From Rapana venosa (taxonomy: Eukaryota; Mollusca; Gastropoda; Neogastropoda; Muricidae): a stretch of 64,000 nt of DNA. How positions within the stretch are numbered: position 1 is the stretch's first letter; the number at the start of each line of letters is the position of its first letter. The position numbers were made by a program, and so were the translations under genes. The notes under the pieces were generated by a model that searched no databases, was not told where the DNA came from, and was given only the letters and a program-made list of their open reading frames with translations. This document shows positions 11,474-24,300 of this stretch, one piece after another. The stretch lies in the NCBI GenBank assembly GCA_028751875.1, contig CM054156.1, positions 56,320,061-56,384,060 on the forward strand. The letters run 5' to 3'.

Positions 11474-12480
11474 GAAGAAGATAATTTGTTGGCCAAAACA
11501 CGCTGATGGTCTGTTGTTAAAAATATCAATCAGCCAACGTAACAAGTTTTATTGTCTACGTCAAATTATTGAATTATTATTGTTAACCAGAACGAGAAGT
11601 CAGCATTGTATTTTAAAGCTGAACAAAAAGTCAGCAAACAATAATCTAGGCATGAGAGTCATGTGTTTTCCAGCGGCTAACAACTTGTTCAAAATGAATA
11701 GTATTGGGCATCTTCGACACCCCTGTCGGAGACCAGTTTGCAAATGGCAGGGTCCCAAGGTCTTTCTCTGAGGCAGAAAGAATGAGAGATTTTACGATCT
11801 ATCCCACGTTTTACATCACAAGAGGATGTGAGAGCTACAGGTCTAAAAACGTTAGGCCGAGAAGGATTGGGTTTCTTAGGAAGAGGTATTCATAGGAAGT
11901 TTTTTCCAAATAACAGGAATCTGACAAGTATCCAGTGAAGGCCTGGATCAGTGTTTGAAGGACATTGGCAAGCTCAGTGCGCAAATTAGGTTCTCTCCAC
12001 ATATCCGTCTGTTCCGGGAGATTTGTTAATATTTATTGCCTTTTAACAGTGCTTACAGATAATCTTCATCAACAATGACGCTATTCTCAAAACTATGGAA
12101 TGCTTTCAGATCATTTAAACATTCATCGAGAAAACATGCCTTTTCAAAGCGAGTAAAAAATGTGTTAGATGGTCCTGGTAAGTTGTAACCACATACTCCC
12201 TCAAACTGATCTTTGACCAATGTAGTGACACCCTACCATATTTTACTGCAGCCATATTTTTGATACCGCTCCATTCAAACGAAAATTGTCCTCTAAACTT
12301 GTCCTTGCTATCGTATATTTATATATACGAACGGCACGTGCAAACAGCAGCTTAGACTTCTTTGTTTACTTTCCTTCATTTGTTGTTCTGTTGCCTGGGT
12401 GTAAAATACTACTTTCTTTTTGGTTTAAAACACGTTTCAGATCCTTTGTAACCCAAGGCCTTGTTATTGGGGTACATGGT
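11474..12480 (-). pseudogene. Non-LTR retrotransposon reverse transcriptase fragment (first copy)
   Basis: Identical to 27,849-28,855. NKSPGTDGY is near 12,030 and FRPVALTSSCDVKRGIDRKI near 11,815. Two plus-strand frames of 63-85 codons (11,514-11,895) are shadows of it. Several frameshifts and stops. Confidence 0.7.
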
Positions 12481-12893
12481 TTATCACCTTAGTTGGCGAA
12501 TGACACAACTAACACAAAAGAAATATAAGAAACAAATAACATCAGGAGCTCATTCAGATCTGAACACAGGCACTTCATAAAAACAAATCCCATCAGAGAC
12601 AATCAAAGCAGCCTTGCAGACTACTATAACTACAGCAGTCCATTTTTTTGCGTCCTGACTATGGGTTGAAGGCCGCCCGAAACACTGACTGTTACATGGG
12701 TGCAAGAAGAACACAGGTTGTGGTCATATGATCCCAGGGGAGCAAAGGCAACGATCTATAGGCTCCTCCTACAGGTCCCATAGCACAAGTCTAAGGTCCT
12801 TGTTTCTATCGTGTAGGGCAGGTCACAAACTGTTCAAAGTTCTTCAGTAGTTTTAGTACGGAACGAGTAAGTGAGAGATCACCCAGGATAAAC
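12481..12893. other. Flank between RT remnant and minisatellite, no gene seen (first copy)
   Basis: May include the linker or endonuclease end of the same retrotransposon, but no motif is clear. The second copy is 28,856-29,268. Confidence 0.4.
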
Positions 12894-13500
12894 TTAACCA
12901 CTGTAATGACACGTAAATACCTGTAATACACTGTAAATACACAGTATTACAATGCACTTACCACAGTGCACAACACTGCAATGCACAGTAACACACCTGT
13001 AATACAACTGTAATACACTGCAATGGCTGTAATCCACTATAATCACTGTAAAACACTGAATACAATGCACTGTAACCACAGTACACTACACAGCAATGTA
13101 CTGTAATACACTGCAATATACGTATAACTCTGTATTACACTGTAAATCACAGCAATGTGCTGCAGTGCACTACACTACAAGTAAATACATCAAACTGTAC
13201 CGCAGTACACTTCACTGTACTCCAGTACACTACACAGTGTAATAAACTGCACTGAACTGAAATACACTGCCACTGTAACTTTGGTAACATTACATTGTTT
13301 AAACCACTTTACAACACCGCACTCAGCCGCATTTACTACACTGTAAACCCTGTAATACAATGCACTGTAACCACAGTAACTACACTGCAATGCGCTGTAT
13401 TACAATGTAATACAACTGCAAATACACTGTAAACACTGCAATAAACCTGCAATACACAGTATACACATGTAATACACAGTACTACGACTGTAAATCTAAC
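12894..13500. repeat. CTGTAATACA minisatellite, short noisy version
   Basis: About 600 bp of the same 10-bp unit as 29,269-45,113. The first 150 bp match the other copy exactly; from about 13,050 it carries single-base insertions and deletions relative to 29,425-29,760. It contains one landmark block (13,155-13,340). It ends at the left TIR of the viral element. Confidence 0.9.
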
Positions 13501-13506
13501 CGAAGA

Positions 13507-13830
13507 AGAATAGGGAAAAAGGGGGGGTCAAGCCTCAACTACTTACTGTTTATCCAAAACCAGGCAACTTTTGGGTCCGATTCGGCATCGCCTCATCGAA
13601 CAAAAACTTGCATATTTTTAATAACACCTAAGCAGTTTACCTTGACCCCCTTTTTCCCTATCTCTTCTACTAAAACTGAAAGTAATACTAATTTATTTTG
13701 ATGGGTAAAAAACAAAAATTAGGGAATTTATGCTAAACAATATCTTGTCCAAGAACTAATACAAACATACTAAAAAAAAACAATATCTTGTCAAGAACTA
13801 ATACTAAAAAATTCTAAAAAAATAAACTAA
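13507..13830. repeat. Left terminal inverted repeat of the viral element
   Basis: Reverse complement of 27,525-27,848. The best preserved part is around 13,558-13,600 (AACCAGGCAACTTTTGG, then TCCGATTCGG and CGCCTCATCGAA) and 13,640-13,670 (GCAGTTTACCTTGA, then TTTTTCCCTATCTCT). The inner part shares TTTTGATGGGT and ATCTTGTCAAGAAC motifs. This copy has several indels relative to the right repeat; it lies in a noisy stretch, so its exact ends are uncertain by a few bases. Confidence 0.78.
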
Positions 13831-14454
13831 TACGTCTTCTTATTAATCTGATTATGCTGAAATTTTTATTAAAAAAAAAAAGAAAAAAAAAAAGTGCAAA
13901 ACCTTCTCCGCTACCCAGGCTCCGATACAGAAGGAGAAAAAATGGAGGACACTGCAACGGAGCTTTGGGTAGCGAGAAAAGATTTCCGGCATTCACAACT
14001 GTAGAATGCCGACCCAACGCATTCACACACCACACGCATTCACGACAACACATAGGACCTGTACCTACTGCTATTCCCTAGGGGGTTCGATCCCATTCTG
14101 CCAGCCTCCTGCCTGCCTACTCCTGCCCTGCCCTGTCTAACGCATTCCGACTGTCCCCACTGGGCTGCCCCGAAGGCGATAGGAAATAGAGTGAAAATTA
14201 ATAAATATAAACTTCTATATGAATAGACGAAAATACTTAGGCCCCGCCTCTTGTGGTGCGAGTTCCCTTCCTATGTGCAATACTTAGCCACATAGAGTGT
14301 TGTAGCAAAAGATTTTGGCATTTGCCAATACAACACAACAGTAGGCCTAGGCCAGAGATCACAGGACATATTAGTTGGTTGTTTGGTGAGAGTGTATTGG
14401 TGTGTCTGGCTGCTGTACTTGTGTGTGTTTTTAAAAAAAAGCTATTGGGTTTTA
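13831..14454. other. Left-end non-coding or unassigned stretch of the viral element
   Basis: Lies between the left TIR and the 3' end of the ATPase gene. It contains an A-rich run (13,868-13,894), a moderately GC-rich part with repeated GCATTC motifs, and GGTTCGATCCC at 14,085, which looks like a tRNA B box but has no partner A box. Overlapping open frames of 75-79 codons on both strands show nothing recognisable. Confidence 0.4.
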
Positions 14455-15079
14455 CACTACACAGTATTTAGTCGGCTGTCTGTCTTAGTATTAGTTTACA
14501 AATGCTTTGAGCTTATGAGTTTTAGTTTTTTTATTCATTCTCTTTCGTGTCCGTCTGTAATAACATCATTCTCCCGAAGGCAAATTATTAAACCCATCTC
14601 TGTCCTTTCATGTGACAAATTACAACGACACTTGGATTTTTTCCCGGTAATCTTTTAATAGCTATTATATTTTTTGTCAGCCACCAAACAGATATCTGGT
14701 GCATGCTCCCACTGAAAAGCAAGCTTAACAAACTATTCCTTTTCCTTAACAATGTCACGCTACTGCTGAGCAGTCGTCTATTTAAAGAAAAGGGTCTGCC
14801 ATTTTCAAAGAGCCTGTAATAGTATTCTAAACACTCTCTTAGCCTGTCAGAGGGATTGACTATAATTATATTCTCATCTGTCCAAATAAATTTTTTCTCT
14901 CTGTATGTTTTATTGTTGTTAGTGTTGGACAGAATATAACAATGAACTCCGAAATGTTTTTGTAACACTGTTTGTAATAAATCTAAAACAAATACAGTCT
15001 TTGGCCACAGCCCGTCTGGCCCGCATAAAAAATTAGAGAGCAAAGTGCTTCTTTTGGTAGAAAACTTAGCAGGATCCAT
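14455..15079 (-). pseudogene. Packaging ATPase of FtsK/HerA type (Polinton/adintovirus family), frameshifted near the 3' end
   Basis: A 163-codon open frame starts at an ATG at 15,079. Residues 20-28 read GPDGLWPKT, followed by VFVLDLL: a Walker A (P-loop) region with the usual Gly/Ser residues altered. Residues 120-137 read LLFSGSMHQISVWWLTKN, the strongly conserved SVW-LTQ segment that follows Walker B in the A32-like packaging ATPases of Polintons, adintoviruses and relatives. Around 14,640 the frame shifts; downstream the KDRD region characteristic of the family continues in other frames to about 14,455. Total length of about 205 codons fits the family (about 200-280). The enzyme pumps viral DNA into the preformed capsid. 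Neighbour: capsid gene immediately upstream on the same strand. Altered P-loop and frameshift mean no active enzyme is encoded as written. Confidence 0.8.
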
Positions 15080-15179
15080 TAGTAAACCACTTACTTTAAG
15101 TTATTATCCTTCTATGTTGAGCTGTGCATACATCACAACAAATAGATATATTTTTATGGCTCATCCATTTTCTTGCTCT

Positions 15180-16361
15180 TTCTCTATTGTATAGTTATTC
15201 CTCTGAGCCGTTTCAATGCGTCTTCATGAACCATGCAGCTTATCATCATCTGTTGATCTTAAGTCACCCACAATGCATATTTTAGATGTTAGGATTCATT
15301 AACCAACATATGTAGATGTAACAGATTAGCATTGAACACCAGTAGTGTATCATTGTGTTGACACAGAACAAAGTATTTTTCTTACCCGTCATCAAAGTGT
15401 TGATATGGTAAATAACCTGAGGCGTAGACTTGATTTGGTTGCCCCTCTATATACATGATAAATGTTTAATACCGGGATAATGAACCTCTCACTTAATCAG
15501 GAAAAGGGGGTGGCTGGTTCTTCAAACAAGCATAAAAATACTTTTAATGATCTTGCTGGAGTGGTTCAGAATCATTTCCACACATTATCTCTTTTACTCT
15601 CATTAATGTGCTATGTTAAGCACTCTTTCATATTAAATACAAGCCTTGACTGATATTGCTGTGCATCCAAGCGTCAAGCTCGGGGGATTGACAGACTCAT
15701 ACTCTAAAAGATATACCAGTTATTTTGTACTTTGCGTCAGGGTCATTGGATGTAATAACACGGGCACTGTCCATTAAAGGTCAGCTCATAAGGACAGTCT
15801 GTCTCTGAGTGCGCCTGAAGTAAGGCAGGAGAGCTGAGCAGATTTCAAAGTCCAAGAGGAATAACAAAACCTGTTACCATAGCTTTTGCTAGGCTGCATC
15901 TTTTTTCCTGTTTCACTTATCAGCAGAACCTACCTCTGTGTTTAGTCCCTCATCATCCTGTATGCCTGAAAATAAGATCAACTCTTTTTTCTTTTGTCAT
16001 CCATAAATCCAGTATAGATCAACGAATATGTCGGCATTGTTCAATGACAGTACTTCTCTGCCTTCTAGCTTGACACAATCTTTTTTTATAATAGCCCTAC
16101 CATAAGTTTGCTACTACACTTCTGTTTGGATCATCTTCAGACCTATTTTCTATCTGAAAAGCAAGCCTAGTTGGTGGCCTGGAACAATGACATCATCTTT
16201 TCCTAAATAGGAAAACCTAACAGTCAGAATCTGATTTCATCAATAGTGGAGGGGTTTGTTTGTAATAACGATTGTCCTTCTGTTTCCTTTAATGCCTAAG
16301 GGGATCATTTAAACGTCTGTATGGGATCAAGATTGCTTGCTCCAAATGTTTGTTGCGCCAT
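15180..16361 (-). pseudogene. Major capsid protein (double jelly-roll, Polinton type), multiply frameshifted
   Basis: Read on the minus strand from an ATG at 16,361 (MAQQTFGASNLDPIQ). No frame stays open, but consecutive segments in shifting frames match, in the right order, the family often annotated in invertebrate genomes as 'F54H12.2-like', now known as the Polinton/adintovirus major capsid protein. Landmarks seen: SYGNRFCYSSW near 15,865, SNDPDAKY-type and SGIS-type segments near 15,700-15,750, LFEEPATPF near 15,520 and YLPYQHFDDG near 15,400. The protein builds the icosahedral shell. The span of about 1.2 kb (about 390 codons) is somewhat short for the family (usually 400-550), and the 3' end is uncertain. 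It is followed on the same strand by the ATPase gene, a common order in these elements. Only one copy is in the window. Confidence 0.72.
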
Positions 16362-16377
16362 CTTTTTTTCTTATATG

Positions 16378-17490
16378 TAGCAAAAAAAAAAAAACAATAA
16401 TAGAATAATGAAGACTATGATATAGATATGGATGATTTGATTACGCCAGCGATGATATGGGTGAAGCGGCAACAACTGTACACCCTTGCATTCAGTCTTA
16501 ATAGAAATTATTAGAAAGCAGGGGTTAAAGATTTTCAACATACAAGTTTGGACAACCCACGCCAGAAGTACTAGACCATACGACTATGAATGGAAACAAA
16601 GACAATCTGTATGCTGTAAACCGACATCGGACAAAATGGTATTTATTAACAAAAAGAAAAATAATCCAAATCATTTTTAAGCAAAAAATACACTCAAGCC
16701 GAGACTAAGATTTTGCTAAGGCAATAGAAACAGGGTATTAGTGATGCACTGACTACTAACAGACGCCTACACAAGCAGTTGCACAACTCACAAAATGCTG
16801 AACAAAACCTACCTACCAACAAACATTGAAAGTCTACCACTTGAAGACTAGCACAGTCTGCAAACACAATAACTGAAGACTATTCTATGAGTTAAACTAG
16901 CTTCACACTAAGCAGAACGAAGACACAAGCACTGAAAACAATAAATGATCAACCCCTACCCATGAGAGAAAAAATGGGGCGCAATCAAGCACTACAGAGT
17001 ATTAGAGCGAACATGATAAATAATTTTACAAAGCTAGGCGATTTACCTCACGCATAGAACTAGAAAAGAAAAAAGCTAGCAGAAGCAGACGATGCAAATC
17101 TTGACCAGAAGTAAAAGAAAGAATCACACACGTCTAAAAAATCGTGCAAGATGAATGCCAAGCAAATTAGAGGGGTCCCCCCCCCCACCCCTTTTTTTAA
17201 ACAAAACAGACAACCAACTCAATCTCAGGTTAGCAGAATAAAAGAAACAATTCAATCAAATTCTATTATGAAAATAGTAACCCTGAACGGAAAGAATCCG
17301 TAAACATGTATTTTCGCGAGCAAGGCATAACACTGTCATTATAATACAGCATTGGTTTCAGTCTATTATGCACACTTGGGGTATGCGTGACGAGGAACAC
17401 ATTCCGCCCCAACCCCACCACCACCTTCCGCACCCACAGCACAGCTGGGTTAGGAAACAAATCGTCCACTTACTGACCTATTAAAAAAAT
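16378..17490 (+). other. Unassigned viral frames right of the capsid gene (second copy)
   Basis: Divergent from the capsid gene, whose ATG is only about 40 bp away. Short plus-strand frames follow each other: an acidic start (EDYDIDMDDLITPAMIWVKR, near 16,409), a 64-codon frame at 16,486-16,680, a lysine/glutamate-rich helical stretch near 17,000-17,160 (ELEKKKL-type), a C-run at 17,178-17,186 and a His/Pro-rich piece near 17,370-17,450. Order and strand suggest one or two broken plus-strand genes, but no family is recognised. A 67-codon minus frame at 17,266-17,469 overlaps and is equally uninformative. Confidence 0.4.
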
Positions 17491-17609
17491 TAGCCTACAA
17501 AGTTGGCAATGGCACTTCCTGGTATAATTTGGTTCTGTTGTTACTGGCTATAATCAACACAGGAAAAGTTGTGGGATTTATGGCCGAACATTTATGGGCG
17601 TTACTGGTT

Positions 17610-18845
17610 TTAGTTGTTGGTTTTCTTCTTTCTAAAATAAAGATAAGCAAGGCCGCTTAAAACAAGTATACTTGTTAAAGCAGTTATTTCATCATAGTGA
17701 CTGTCTCTTACAAGGGGAATAATTAATTTTTTTGTTTGCTCTGTGGTGGGGGTAGTAGTTCTTTCCCTTGTTTCTTGTGTCGGACTTACTACACTTGTTT
17801 CTTGTGTCGGACTTACTACACTTGTTTCTTGTGTCGGACTTACTACTGATACTACTGATGCTGTATTGTTTATACTTTGATTTTTTCCAAGCAGCACATC
17901 ATCTCCAGCAATAATAATATTGTTGTTGTAGTTTGTAATTGTTCCTATTTGTACCTGCATTTTGGAAGGCAGCATATATAAACCATGTCCTATTCCAAGG
18001 GTCTACCTTAGACCGGTGCATAGTGATGAACATCCTTGATAATGCTTGATGCTTTATGAAGGTCAACGACCTGGAGTTAAAAACTGTCTACAAGATTTGG
18101 CTAGAAACTGCTTTTGAGCATCAAACCCAGTGCCACCAATAATAACTACCGGACCTTGTCTGTTGCCTGTGCACCAAGCAAGCACCACACATAGGTCCCG
18201 AACAGAGTCATTAATCCTCCTCTAATCCTGGTCTTTGTTAACCCTTCACTCTTATCAAGAATAAAAGTCATCCATGCATACATAGTGCATTTGCCTATTT
18301 GAACCTAGAACAACTCTTGCAACCGGTGAGGAAAGATGTCTTTGGCGGCCACCATCATAGTTATACCTCCTGTGCACACCCCACAAATACAGAGTCCCCA
18401 TGCCAGATTTTTGTCCTGTGCTTGTTCTGAATGCAGTCTTAGAATCAATATTGAACTCATTGCACACCCTCATACGCCTTCATGTTAATCCTACTATGAA
18501 GGATGAAGTTACAATCAGTGGGCAGTGGACCTGCAGTTCAGATAACACATGCCTGAAACTGATAGTACACATGAAAAACTTTACACAGACTTTACTAACT
18601 GGTTGGATGTTCATGTGTCCAGCATATGACACACCAACAAGGCCGTAGTTGTCCAGTGGATAGCTAAAGTTTAAGTTGGTTTTGATAGAACTTATAGGAA
18701 TAGACAACCATGTTCGCAAGTGGCAATCAACCTTAATTTGATGGGTTTAAGTAATGATTTCAGTGGGTTGGGAACTTTTACTTCGAAGATCAATGTCTCT
18801 GACACAGCAACATCTAGCTATTAAAAACCATAGTCCTTTGGGTTA
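17610..18845 (-). pseudogene. Predicted C-terminally anchored membrane protein of the viral element, broken (second copy)
   Basis: Three successive minus-strand frames (18,719-18,480, 18,473-18,255, 17,975-17,610), nearly abutting and in the same reading direction, look like pieces of one protein of roughly 400 residues; the first AUG is not certain. The last piece contains a triplicated 9-residue unit (SVVSPTQET), a Thr/Pro-rich stalk (TTTPTTEQTKK), one hydrophobic segment (ALTSILVLSGLAYLYF) and a basic tail (RKKKTNN), the layout of a type I or tail-anchored membrane protein with a Ser/Thr-rich stem. Family not recognised. A surface or attachment role is possible but is inference only. Compared with the first copy, a small change near 17,920 alters the frame just upstream of the repeats, so the open frame here is 121 instead of 152 codons. 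Confidence 0.5.
17767..17847 (-). repeat. 27-bp triplication, second copy
   Basis: Same three perfect 27-bp units as at 1,390-1,470, with no change between copies. Confidence 0.9.
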
Positions 18846-19014
18846 ATAGTGAGATCCAGCCATTGTATTTTGCCATCTTTATTATATTTATAACAATTAT
18901 TAATTCCTAATAGTAGATAAAATGTTTATAACACAAACAAAACATCCAATCAGGTGTACCTGTTCAACTAGCCATTCCTATTGACAACCGCGCTGTCAAC
19001 CATAAAACTGTTGC

Positions 19015-19040
19015 TTTGCATGAGTCTTCTACAAAAGTAA

Positions 19041-19075
<35 letters not shown>

Positions 19076-21355
19076 CATGACCAACATCGACAGCGCAACA
19101 ACTGGAATAAAAAATATGATCCTAGTACAGAGCGTTTAATATATTTACTGGAAGAATGTTATTATGATTTCTGCACACACTGGGAAAAGGAGCGCTTTCA
19201 GTCCAACGGTATCATCACTAAAAACTTCAACCAAGCTAGTCCTTAAGAGTAAAACTCTACTGACTTTTCTTCATTTATAAGTATGCCAAACGCCTTATGC
19301 AGAAAAGCTTGGTTTTTTTCGAGCCTCTATTTACAGCGATTATAATGATGGTCCTGAAGTAGAGTTTGGTTTCTTTGATGATGTTGGCGAGGACAAAACC
19401 TTTGTCCGGGAAAAGACCCCATTGACTTAGGCGGTAATCACTTTTGCTTTTTGTACACCTGTCACATTTAAACACAACACAAACACCAAGTGTATGAAAG
19501 GCTTCTTCCATCATACAGACCCCATCTGATCTAAAACTAAGAATCAACCAACTAGCAGGGCAAAAGTACTGTGAAATGGGCTGCCACAATAGCTTTACTA
19601 CACTTCATATCAAAGAGCTAGAAGAAGGCTCCATGAAACACTGTATAACCATCAAAGACGCAGCACAAAACAGTTGGACTGGAAAAAATTTACATATACA
19701 ATTATGATAATAAAATAATATAAATACAATATCATACATAACCATGTCACGCGGTCCTGTAATAAGAGCACCTGAAACATGCCAAACTATTGAGCTCTAA
19801 AGATCATGATGATGTACAAGAGTTTGAGAAGGATGGGGGGGGGGGGGGGGGGGAGAAAAAAATTGGAGAAGTTTACCGCTTTTGATTATACAACTGATGG
19901 ATACTACAAAAAGCGTACAGCAATAGAAGAAAGCTAAGAAACCTCCTCGGGTCCTAAACTAGAAACAGTTGCGTAATGTTTGAAGCTGAAGCATTAGCAG
20001 ATGATGCTATTTACTTACAAAGTAAACATATAAAGCTAATAAATGGGCACATCAAACCAAGCATCGACTTTGCAGATCAAGTTTGAGTTATTAGTCCATA
20101 CACTCTCTATGCACACGACAGAACTTTCCATAAAGCCCATAAATGCGGGGCACCATAAACATGCACTAGCCTAGTCAATCAGCAAGCAGAAATGAAGTAA
20201 AGATGAATAGCATTACCGAATAAGGCACTGTTACTTGCTTCATAGAAAAGACTCATTGACTAACACACCACATTGCTACGATTTCATTCCATACTTTCCC
20301 TCTGGAAAGATCATACAACATTGGTGTTTGTTCTGGTTGCAAGAGAAGAAAGAGCTTCTTTCTTGTTCACAATGATGGGATTACTATAACTGAAAAGACC
20401 TCGACGTTGATGCCCTCAGATTTGCAAATTGCTATTTCGGAACGAGCAGCAGTGACAATGACAGTGAAGGGAACATTTCCCAGTAATAAATTCAACTTGC
20501 TTCCTAGACCAACCACAGCTGACACAATTAGCAAACCTCAATCTACACCACATTGACCTTGTTGCAGTCACCTATTAACACATATTTTTTGATGTCCGAC
20601 AAGCAATTACAAGACTTACTGAATGAATACCAATAAAAATTACACACAACATTTTTTAAACATTATAAGAAGAAGATGACGACCGCAAATATCCTAAAGG
20701 TTCCTAGTGCAACCAGACCTACCTCTTAAGATAATGCTAATACCTTTTCGTTTGACAAACATTACCCAGAAGCAGCATACATTGAAGCAACAACTAGAGC
20801 AACGTATACAAAATGCAGCGAGGTACAGATCAGCATTTTAACTTGTGGTTGAGCTCTATTTACTACAGGTACAGCAACACTGCAGCTGCAGCAGGAACAG
20901 GCATTGCTCTCTTGCTACTGAATTGCATGCTCCTGCATCTATAGCATTGGGCTCTGTTTTCAATAACAGCAGGAGCCTGTTCATTTGGTTCACATCAGTC
21001 TTTCGAAGAAGTTGTTGTAGTAAACTAGAAAAACATTATGCCGTGTTGCCTGAGACATTAGCCAAGCTAAGCTCATTCAGGCTCATTATTAGCAAAAGGC
21101 TCTAACAGATTCCACAATATCAGAAGAGGATTTCAAGCGTCTTCAGGAATGACTACGAGACTACAAGCGTCAAAAAGTTCGACCTCCATAACAAAGAAAC
21201 ACAAAGCTAATCCTGTGGACATTGACTCAATAAAAAAGGAAATATAAAAAAGGGTATCTCTTGGCTTGGACAATACTCAGCTGAGTACTCTATTAAGGAG
21301 CAAGAATTACCTGCGGTAATTCACTGCTCATACCGGTAGCAAAAGCAAAAAACAA
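19015..21355 (+). other. Unassigned plus-strand gene block upstream of the polymerase (second copy)
   Basis: About 2.3 kb with protein-like but fragmented plus-strand coding character. Pieces visible: an acidic segment near 19,330-19,430 (DGPEVEFGFFDDVGEDKTF), a stretch near 19,980-20,090 (EAEALADDAIYLQSKHIK), MPSDLQIAISERAAVTMTV near 20,410-20,470, a Gln/Arg-rich piece near 20,780, an 86-codon frame at 20,845-21,105, and an Ala-rich hydrophobic run in an alternative frame there (AAAAGTGIALLLL). Two G runs (34 and 19 bases) interrupt it. At least two broken genes are likely; minor capsid proteins, a protease or an integrase would be expected somewhere, but no diagnostic motif is visible. Confidence 0.4.
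19041..19074. repeat. Poly-G run, 34 bases, second copy
   Basis: Same length as 2,666-2,699. A 19-base G run at 19,835-19,853 is likewise the same length as 3,460-3,478. Confidence 0.9.
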
Positions 21356-21398
21356 GAAAAGCAATTAATTTAATTAATTAATTTTTTTTCTTACTATA

Positions 21399-24300
21399 AT
21401 GGAGTTAGAGATTTTTATTGTAAGGCTCCAGTAAATGGACAAAGTGTTTTTATTTTCATACAACTGAGCTGAGGGTTTTACACAAATGCAAAACGTTGTA
21501 GCAAAGTAATCCAAGAGCAATCGCACAAAATACCAGACAACCCCAAAACAAAATACCACCAGTAAAGGTGGCAGTGGGTTTGGCTGAAATCTATACAACA
21601 AACAGCAAACACAGACGAACCAATTAACTGTTCATGGTTCAACACCACAACCAGCACTGAACTCCTTTGAAGAGAGCTCAACCCAACATGGGCAGATGAG
21701 ATGATGCGCAACTTCGAATATTCTGCAAAAACAGCAGAATGAGGGATCAGGATGGACAGGTTTGGTAAAGGTCTTCCGCATAGAACTAAAGCAAACAAAA
21801 GTTTTCATCCTATTGTTTGGTAGAAGATACATCCCATGCCCCCTGATGTTGTAGCAAAAACGTGCTGTGCTGAACATTCAGAACAAAGGATGACAATGTG
21901 TTATGTGGTGTTGCGGCTAGGCTGTTTCATGTAACAAAGAATGCAGGAGGAGAGTTTCAAACTAAATATCATGAACATTGTAACAAGCTTGACTTCACTG
22001 GCATTGTCTTTCCTTGGCTGTTAGGAGCATAGACAATTTTGAGAACTAAAAACCCCTTCATCAGTGTAAATGTGTACACCTGGGAAGATGGCGTCCCCAA
22101 AGGACCCAGCGGGTTAATGACCACTTAGATCTCTAAGAAAGTCTCACCACAATTAAGGTAATCCTGATAATAACCAGTAGACCTCTTGCTAGTAGTAATG
22201 AAACCAGTTATCATTATACACTCATTAGAACAAATGAGAGACTTATCTTGCCAGACAACAAAAACATCGGGAAAAAACAAAAAGTTATTGCCGACGATCT
22301 TTGGTATCGTTTACCCATCTTTTAACAGGCAGCAGACAAACACAGAAAACATTGTATGAGTGAACCTGCAGCAATCACTGAAACTTGTGAAACACCAAAG
22401 CCAGGAGCAGTGTAAGTCAAGAAATATAACGAAAGCTACAAAAGAGTCCCTAGAAGTGTATGCCGACTAAGGAGTCTATCATTGTGCCATAACCAAGGAA
22501 CACAGCACACCGGAACAAGTGCCAAAACAGTCTTACCTCAGTAATCATCAAGTCTGGTTCTTTTGCTTATGTTGTTGTTAGATTGGATGGTGCACACACA
22601 GAAGCCCAGTTTTTGCATAGAGGACCAACGCGCTAAGCTTTTTTCCTTGAACACAGGAAAAGCCAATCATAACCACTTACTCTTCAACAGCTAACCCTAC
22701 AAGAGATCATTATGACAGAAGAAGACCAGGAACCGTATGCTTCTGCCACACAATGCTGGATTTGTGGTAATCCGCTGTCAGACCGAGCTCACAGTCAGAG
22801 ATCATACCACATCACAGTGTAAGTTTCGTGGAGCAGCACATAGTAATGAACCAATCCACAACTAAAAGTAGATCCCAAAATCATGGAAGCTGCCAAGTTC
22901 TTCTCCACAATCTAAAAGGATACACTCACACATAATCATGCATGCAAGTAACTGATGAGTATAAGGCTTACTGCAATGCTCAGTATCAGAGAAGTACTCC
23001 TGCCTTTTACACTAGAATAGCTTGTTCCTTCTTTGATCTGCACAACATCCTGAAGGGGGGGATCTCTATAGTCCTTGGTCCATCATCACATGAGTACTTG
23101 CTCAATTAACAGAAAAATACATCGACACATGACGCTCGTGCGAAAAGGCTTCTATACCTTATGAGTACAGGGCTCATGGGAAAGCTTTGAAGACGAAGAG
23201 CTGCTTCCAAAGAAGCATTCTTCAGCATAATTACAGGTTAAAGGAATCAGTGACGATGACTATCAGCATGCTCAGTGGGCAAAGGCAAAAGAAGCAGTGT
23301 CGGACGATGGGCGATTACCATGATCCGTATCTCCTTGCGATGCATGTTTGCTTGCTGATGTCTTTGAGAACAACAGAAAGACCGGAATTAAACATTATGG
23401 ACTAGACCCATCACACTATATTACAACACCGGAATGTCTTGGGATGCTTTCTTGAAGTTTACTTGGATGCCGATGATTTGTTTGCTGATTTGCCAATGCT
23501 CCAAATGATTGAGGATGGCCTGCGTGGTGGCACAGTATGGCGATCGCACAATACTGTAAGGCCACAACAAATTATATTTAGAGACTATGATCCTAGCAAA
23601 GCTTCTAACTACATCATGGTACTTGGATGCAAACAATCTGTAAGGATGGCAAGTGTCAGTCACTACCACTAAGAAACTTCATTTGTTTAATGTACCTTTT
23701 GCTGCTGATAGACTCTAAAAGCGTTGTCACAAATGGGTGGCCTGTTCAAAGCACTAGATTGGATCTTAGAAGTAATTTAGTCTAGTCCCCCATGACTACA
23801 TGCTGCGCACAATGACAACCAATGGCTGCAAGAAGCTCAAAACATCTCCAAAAGAACACCAAAGCTTGTACCAAACTTAAATACAAGAGCAAGTATGTTT
23901 TGTCAACTGACAGACTGGCTACAGTTCTTGTCTACCCTAAGGCATGGGTTCATTCTACTGCTGATCATCGTATCATTGTGTTTGACCAAGAGCAATTCAA
24001 GAAACCATAACATCAAGAAGAACACTGATCTGAGAACGAAGGCAACCGATGCTCAGAAAAGGATTACTTCAAGCTCGATTAACAATACTGCTTTGGGTAA
24101 AACAATGGAGAACCCACACAAAGAAAAGATTTAGATTATAGTCCCAAAAGAAAATAAGCCATAAAGCAAACATCAAAGCCAAGCTATCAGACTCAGGCCA
24201 TTTCATGACAGTCTGTTGGCAATCATGATGAAGAAGTTGCAGGTTAAACTAACAAGCCATATTCATTGGGTTAGTGTGCTGGAGCTGGTCAAAGCTGTAA

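Larger units (their letters stand above)
1..13050. repeat. Tandem segmental duplication, first copy
   Basis: Matches 16,378-29,425 at offset 16,377 up to about base 1,540 and 16,375 after. Differences seen: T at 1,190 against A in the other copy, and a small rearrangement with net 2-bp indel near 1,545-1,560. The match covers viral element, retrotransposon flank and the first ~150 bp of minisatellite, then the first copy becomes noisier. Two 34-base G runs of identical length are hard to reconcile with two independently sequenced loci. Confidence 0.9.

Noticed and set aside
14085..14096. tRNA gene or SINE suggested by GGTTCGATCCC
   Set aside because: No A box at the required distance and no stem pairing around it.
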